Assembly (NCBI GenBank): GCA_009781965.1
Contig: WQUS01000045.1
Coordinates: 1-7,675 of the forward strand
Source: Bacillota bacterium
GTDB taxonomy: Bacteria > Bacillota > Desulfotomaculia > Desulfotomaculales > Desulfallaceae
Length of the DNA stretch: 7,675 nucleotides
Direction of reading: 5' to 3'
Part shown: piece after piece, positions 6,155 through 7,675 of the stretch
Layout of the letters: every line of letters begins with the position of its first letter
Numbering within the stretch: the stretch's first letter is position 1
Position numbers and translations under genes: made by a program
The notes under the pieces: generated by a model
Seen by the model: the letters and a program-made list of their open reading frames with translations, nothing else
What the model was told of the DNA's origin: nothing
Databases searched by the model: none

Positions 6155-6184
6155 TAAAAAAGCGCAGAAAATATCCTCCGCGCT
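6155..6184 (-). terminator. Rho-independent terminator, minus strand
   Basis: On the minus strand AGCGCGGAGGA pairs, with several G-T pairs, to the second half ending TGCGCT (6161-6184), followed directly by TTTTTTATTG. It would stop transcripts coming from the right. Confidence 0.6.
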
Positions 6185-6337
6185 ATGGCCGCCTGAGTGT
6201 GCGGCCTAATATAAGCCTGCCATACTGACATGCCTACCTCCCAATTTGTGTCCCGACAAACGCCGTACACTGTAGAATCCAAAAGATACCGGAGACTCTT
6301 TCCACTCTTTGTTTATACGCCGACACGGGCATAAAAA

Positions 6338-6370
6338 TAAGGCCGCCGCAAGCGGAGACCTTTTGTTTTA
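6338..6370. terminator. Bidirectional terminator
   Basis: AAGG (6339-6342) with CCTT (6359-6362) outside and CCGC/GCGG around AA inside form a hairpin with an internal loop. TTTTGTTTT follows on the plus strand and TTATTTTTAT on the minus strand, so both directions have a T tract. Confidence 0.6.
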
Positions 6371-6375
6371 AATTT

Positions 6376-6400
6376 TTAGAGGCGCACTGAGGCCCTCTAA
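6376..6400 (+). terminator. Weak hairpin beside the MITE-like element
   Basis: TTAGAGG (6376-6382) pairs with CCTCTAA (6394-6400), 11-base loop, followed by TATGTTTTAATTTTT. It might act as a weak plus-strand terminator or as part of the insertion site of the element at 6418. Confidence 0.35.
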
Positions 6401-6417
6401 TATGTTTTAATTTTTAA

Positions 6418-6686
6418 AAGTAGGGGTACCGCCAACATTTTAACCATTTTATACTCTAAGGGCGCGAATGTGATTTATTCAACATTTATTTATACTCTAA
6501 GCCATATCTGTGTCAAAACGTATACCTGCGAAGTGCAATATTTCAAAACTGAAAATCATACTTTTTGACACATAGAAAACCGTCGTTACGCCTCTATTTC
6601 AAAAAGTAAGCTTTCTGACATGACGGCTTAATGTCGAATAATCCTTAGAGTATATTTCGGTTAAAATGGTGGCTGTACCCCTACTT
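6418..6686. mobile_element. MITE-like element with 43-bp terminal inverted repeats
   Basis: The left end (6418-6460) and the inverse of the right end (6644-6686) agree at 37 of 43 positions: AAGTAGGGGTAC, then GCCA, CATTTTAACC and TATACTCTAAG are shared blocks. A second copy of CAACATTT...TTATACTCTAAG follows inside the left end (6480-6501). The middle can fold: TGTGTCAAAACGTAT (6509-6523) pairs with ATACTTTTTGACACA (6558-6572). No gene is inside. This fits a small non-autonomous element moved in trans by a transposase not present here. The repeated subterminal sites resemble IS21- or Tn7-type ends, but the family is not assigned. I see no clear target-site duplication. Confidence 0.78.
6421..6440 (+). 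repeat. 20-bp repeat shared with 2690-2709
   Basis: TAGGGGTACCGCCAACATTT is identical at 6421-6440 and at 2690-2709, same orientation, 3.7 kb apart. At 6421 it is the tip of the MITE-like element; at 2690 it stands without a visible partner. Confidence 0.85.
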
Positions 6687-6703
6687 AGGAAAGCTGTCAA
6701 GAC

Positions 6704-6746
6704 AATAAAAAAAAATAGCCGCTTCCCTCATAAAGGCAACGGCTAT
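6704..6746 (-). terminator. Rho-independent terminator, minus strand
   Basis: On the minus strand ATAGCCG (rc of 6740-6746) pairs with CGGCTAT (rc of 6715-6721), an interior partly paired, followed by TTTTTTTTATTG. It ends transcription coming from the mobC side, or a separate small RNA encoded at about 6747-6905. Confidence 0.75.
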
Positions 6747-6910
6747 CCCCTCAGAATTTACTCTGGCTGCCCGCCCCGCCAACGCGGAACGAGTGTTGTA
6801 TGAACGTGTTTGCCACATCGGTTCAGAGTAACGTTTTCATCCGAGTGGGCGCGTCGTATCATAAAGCGTGTGCTTTAATATTTAACCCTACCCACTGGAG
6901 ACGTAACCAA
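6747..6910 (-). ncRNA. Possible structured RNA or leader, minus strand
   Basis: Between mobC and the terminator at 6704 lies a gene-less stretch with nested pairings: CAGAGTAA (6824-6831) with TTACTCTG (6758-6765), AGTGGG (6844-6849) with CCCACT (6891-6896), and inside the latter TAAAGC/GCTTTA (6862-6877). The end is a strong terminator in the same direction. Upstream on the minus strand TTGAAA, 17 bases, TAAATT could be a weak promoter. It could be an RNA gene, an antisense regulator, or simply the decayed 3' part of the mob operon. I do not recognise a known RNA family. Confidence 0.3.
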
Positions 6911-6991
6911 CGTCGCGCGGTTCAGTTTTGTTTTCAAAAAAATTTATGATGGCTTGCGTTTGTTTTCAATTTTGAGTTACGCTTGGTTACG
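6902..6991. repeat. Inverted and direct repeats downstream of mobC
   Basis: CGTAACCAA (6902-6910) is mirrored by TTGGTTACG (6983-6991). Between them TTTGTTTTCAA occurs twice (6927-6937 and 6959-6969, period 32). No gene is present here where the relaxase gene would be expected. Confidence 0.55.
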
Positions 6992-7038
6992 GTTATCATG
7001 TCGGCTATTTGTCACTTAACCCCGCCTTTACGCGCACA

Positions 7039-7371
7039 TCAAGTAATATCACCCAACAGTTGAATATACAATTCTTTTAATCTTTCATACTGCTGTTTTA
7101 ACTGGGCGACATCATTTTGTGTGGTAACCCCGATGCTGTTTGTATTATGGGCTATCTGGTTTATATTCTTGCCGATGGCGTTTAGCTCGTACATACATTT
7201 AGCATATACTGTCGCGTCTCGGTAAATTATTGCGCCATCGAGAATCATTTTTCTGGCGTATGCGGTCATATTCATGTGGACGCTTTCCGCCTTTTCCTTG
7301 AAATACTCTTTTTCGTTTTTCGTAAAGCGAAGCTTAAATTCTTCAGGCCGGTACCGTACAGGCGCAGCCAA
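7039..7371 (-). CDS. mobC: MobC-like plasmid mobilization relaxosome protein
   Basis: A 110-residue DNA-binding accessory protein of conjugative DNA processing; it helps a relaxase bind and nick oriT. Residues 12-45 look like a ribbon-helix-helix (FKLRFTKNEKEYFKEKAE, then MTAYARKMIL). Residues 65-78 carry the MobC signature AIGKNINQIAHNTN, and a C-terminal helix follows (84-106). The start is a TTG; it is supported by AGGTGG about 8-9 bases upstream and by an in-frame stop 9 bases upstream. The stop overlaps an ATG (TGATG), the usual way a relaxase gene follows, yet that frame closes after three codons, and a nearby GTG with GGCGGGG upstream closes after twelve. So the relaxase is missing. 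The oriT-like region lies just upstream. Confidence 0.9.
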   Translation of the reverse strand: MAAPVRYRPEEFKLRFTKNEKEYFKEKAESVHMNMTAYARKMILDGAIIYRDATVYAKCMYELNAIGKNINQIAHNTNSIGVTTQNDVAQLKQQYERLKELYIQLLGDIT

Positions 7372-7403
7372 TGTATATCACCACCTGGATGAAACCGCCG
7401 TAA

Positions 7404-7483
7404 GCGGTAGTATGGGGTCTTAGGGGCGACGCTCCTAACAAGCGCCAATGGGCCACAATTTGAAAAATTGGGCCCCCATTGGC
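7404..7483. other. Probable oriT region upstream of mobC
   Basis: GCCAATGGG (7444-7452) mirrors CCCATTGGC (7475-7483), and inside it CAATTT (7456-7461) mirrors AAATTG (7465-7470) around GAA. Next to the outer arm, on the minus strand, is CTTGTTAGGAGCGTCGCCCC, a G-rich nick-like tract (rc of 7423-7442). A large inverted repeat beside such a tract immediately upstream of mobC is the standard place and layout of an origin of transfer. The nick position is not assigned. Confidence 0.55.
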
Positions 7484-7675
7484 AATGCTTGCTACTCAAT
7501 AAAAAAATCATATGGGCAAAACACATAATCAAAATGCTCCCCATATGCGTAAAACCAAAAGCTAAGATTCCATTAGCCGGTAGAATGGCCGATGGCTAAT
7601 CACGTATATGCCGGCTCATACACATACAATTTCAATCGGCTTTGAGCTTTGAGATTTATTGTTCCACAGTAATGC
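7484..7675. other. Right-edge non-coding region with two inverted repeats
   Basis: No gene is supported. CATATGGG (7509-7516) mirrors CCCATATG (7540-7547), and ATTAGCC (7572-7578) mirrors GGCTAAT (7594-7600). This stretch probably contains the promoter of mobC on the minus strand, but I cannot name clear boxes with good spacing. Confidence 0.45.

Noticed and set aside
7272..7544. Minus-strand frame of 90 residues overlapping mobC
   Set aside because: It covers the mobC start in another frame and the oriT-like inverted repeat; the composition is not protein-like.
1..7675. tRNA or rRNA genes
   Set aside because: I saw no cloverleaf with a GTTCGA-type arm and CCA end, and no rRNA-like conserved segment on either strand.

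Overview
The window reads as accessory DNA from a Gram-positive anaerobe, most likely a Bacillota/Clostridia relative. The reasons are the Rhs core of the type seen in Firmicutes, strong AGGAGG-type ribosome sites, a consensus sigma-A promoter and a MobC protein typical of Firmicute conjugative elements. I cannot name a genus. Genes occupy a little over half of the sequence; the rest is dense in repeats and hairpins typical of mobile-element junctions.

Left module (1-2480): the 3' end of an rhs gene, entering from outside the window. It carries the RHS-associated core motif, a Ser/Thr/Pro/Asn-rich linker, a hydrophobic stretch and a C-terminal tip that is probably the toxin. The stop overlaps the start of an Imm8-like immunity gene, which overlaps a second small gene, probably another immunity gene. 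A strong hairpin follows. This is a polymorphic toxin/immunity cassette; the tip and immunity genes look more AT-rich than the core.

Middle module (2481-3789): a repeat-rich spacer (several GGGGTA-headed repeats, one identical over 20 bp to the tip of an inverted-repeat element at 6418), then a Phd/YefM antitoxin and PIN-domain VapC toxin operon with a clear promoter and a palindrome over the -10 box.

Spacer 3790-4829: no convincing gene, but direct repeats, at least five strong hairpins, a possible attenuator-like structure, an oriT-like motif and two tandem 28-bp repeats next to the integrase.

Right module (4830-7675): a complete tyrosine recombinase on the minus strand. A 1.27-kb stretch without a gene follows, holding a 33-bp palindromic stretch, several terminators, a 269-bp MITE-like element with 43-bp terminal inverted repeats and a possible structured minus-strand RNA. 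Last come mobC on the minus strand and an oriT-like region at the right edge. The relaxase normally expected right after mobC is absent, so the integrase and mobC look like parts of a decayed or rearranged integrative mobilizable/conjugative element.

The most notable points are the unassigned Rhs toxin tip with two immunity-like genes, the MITE-like element and its second tip 3.7 kb away, the relaxase-less mobC/oriT, and three similar CTTGTT(G/A)GG motifs. All functional claims come from reading motifs, not from database searches.
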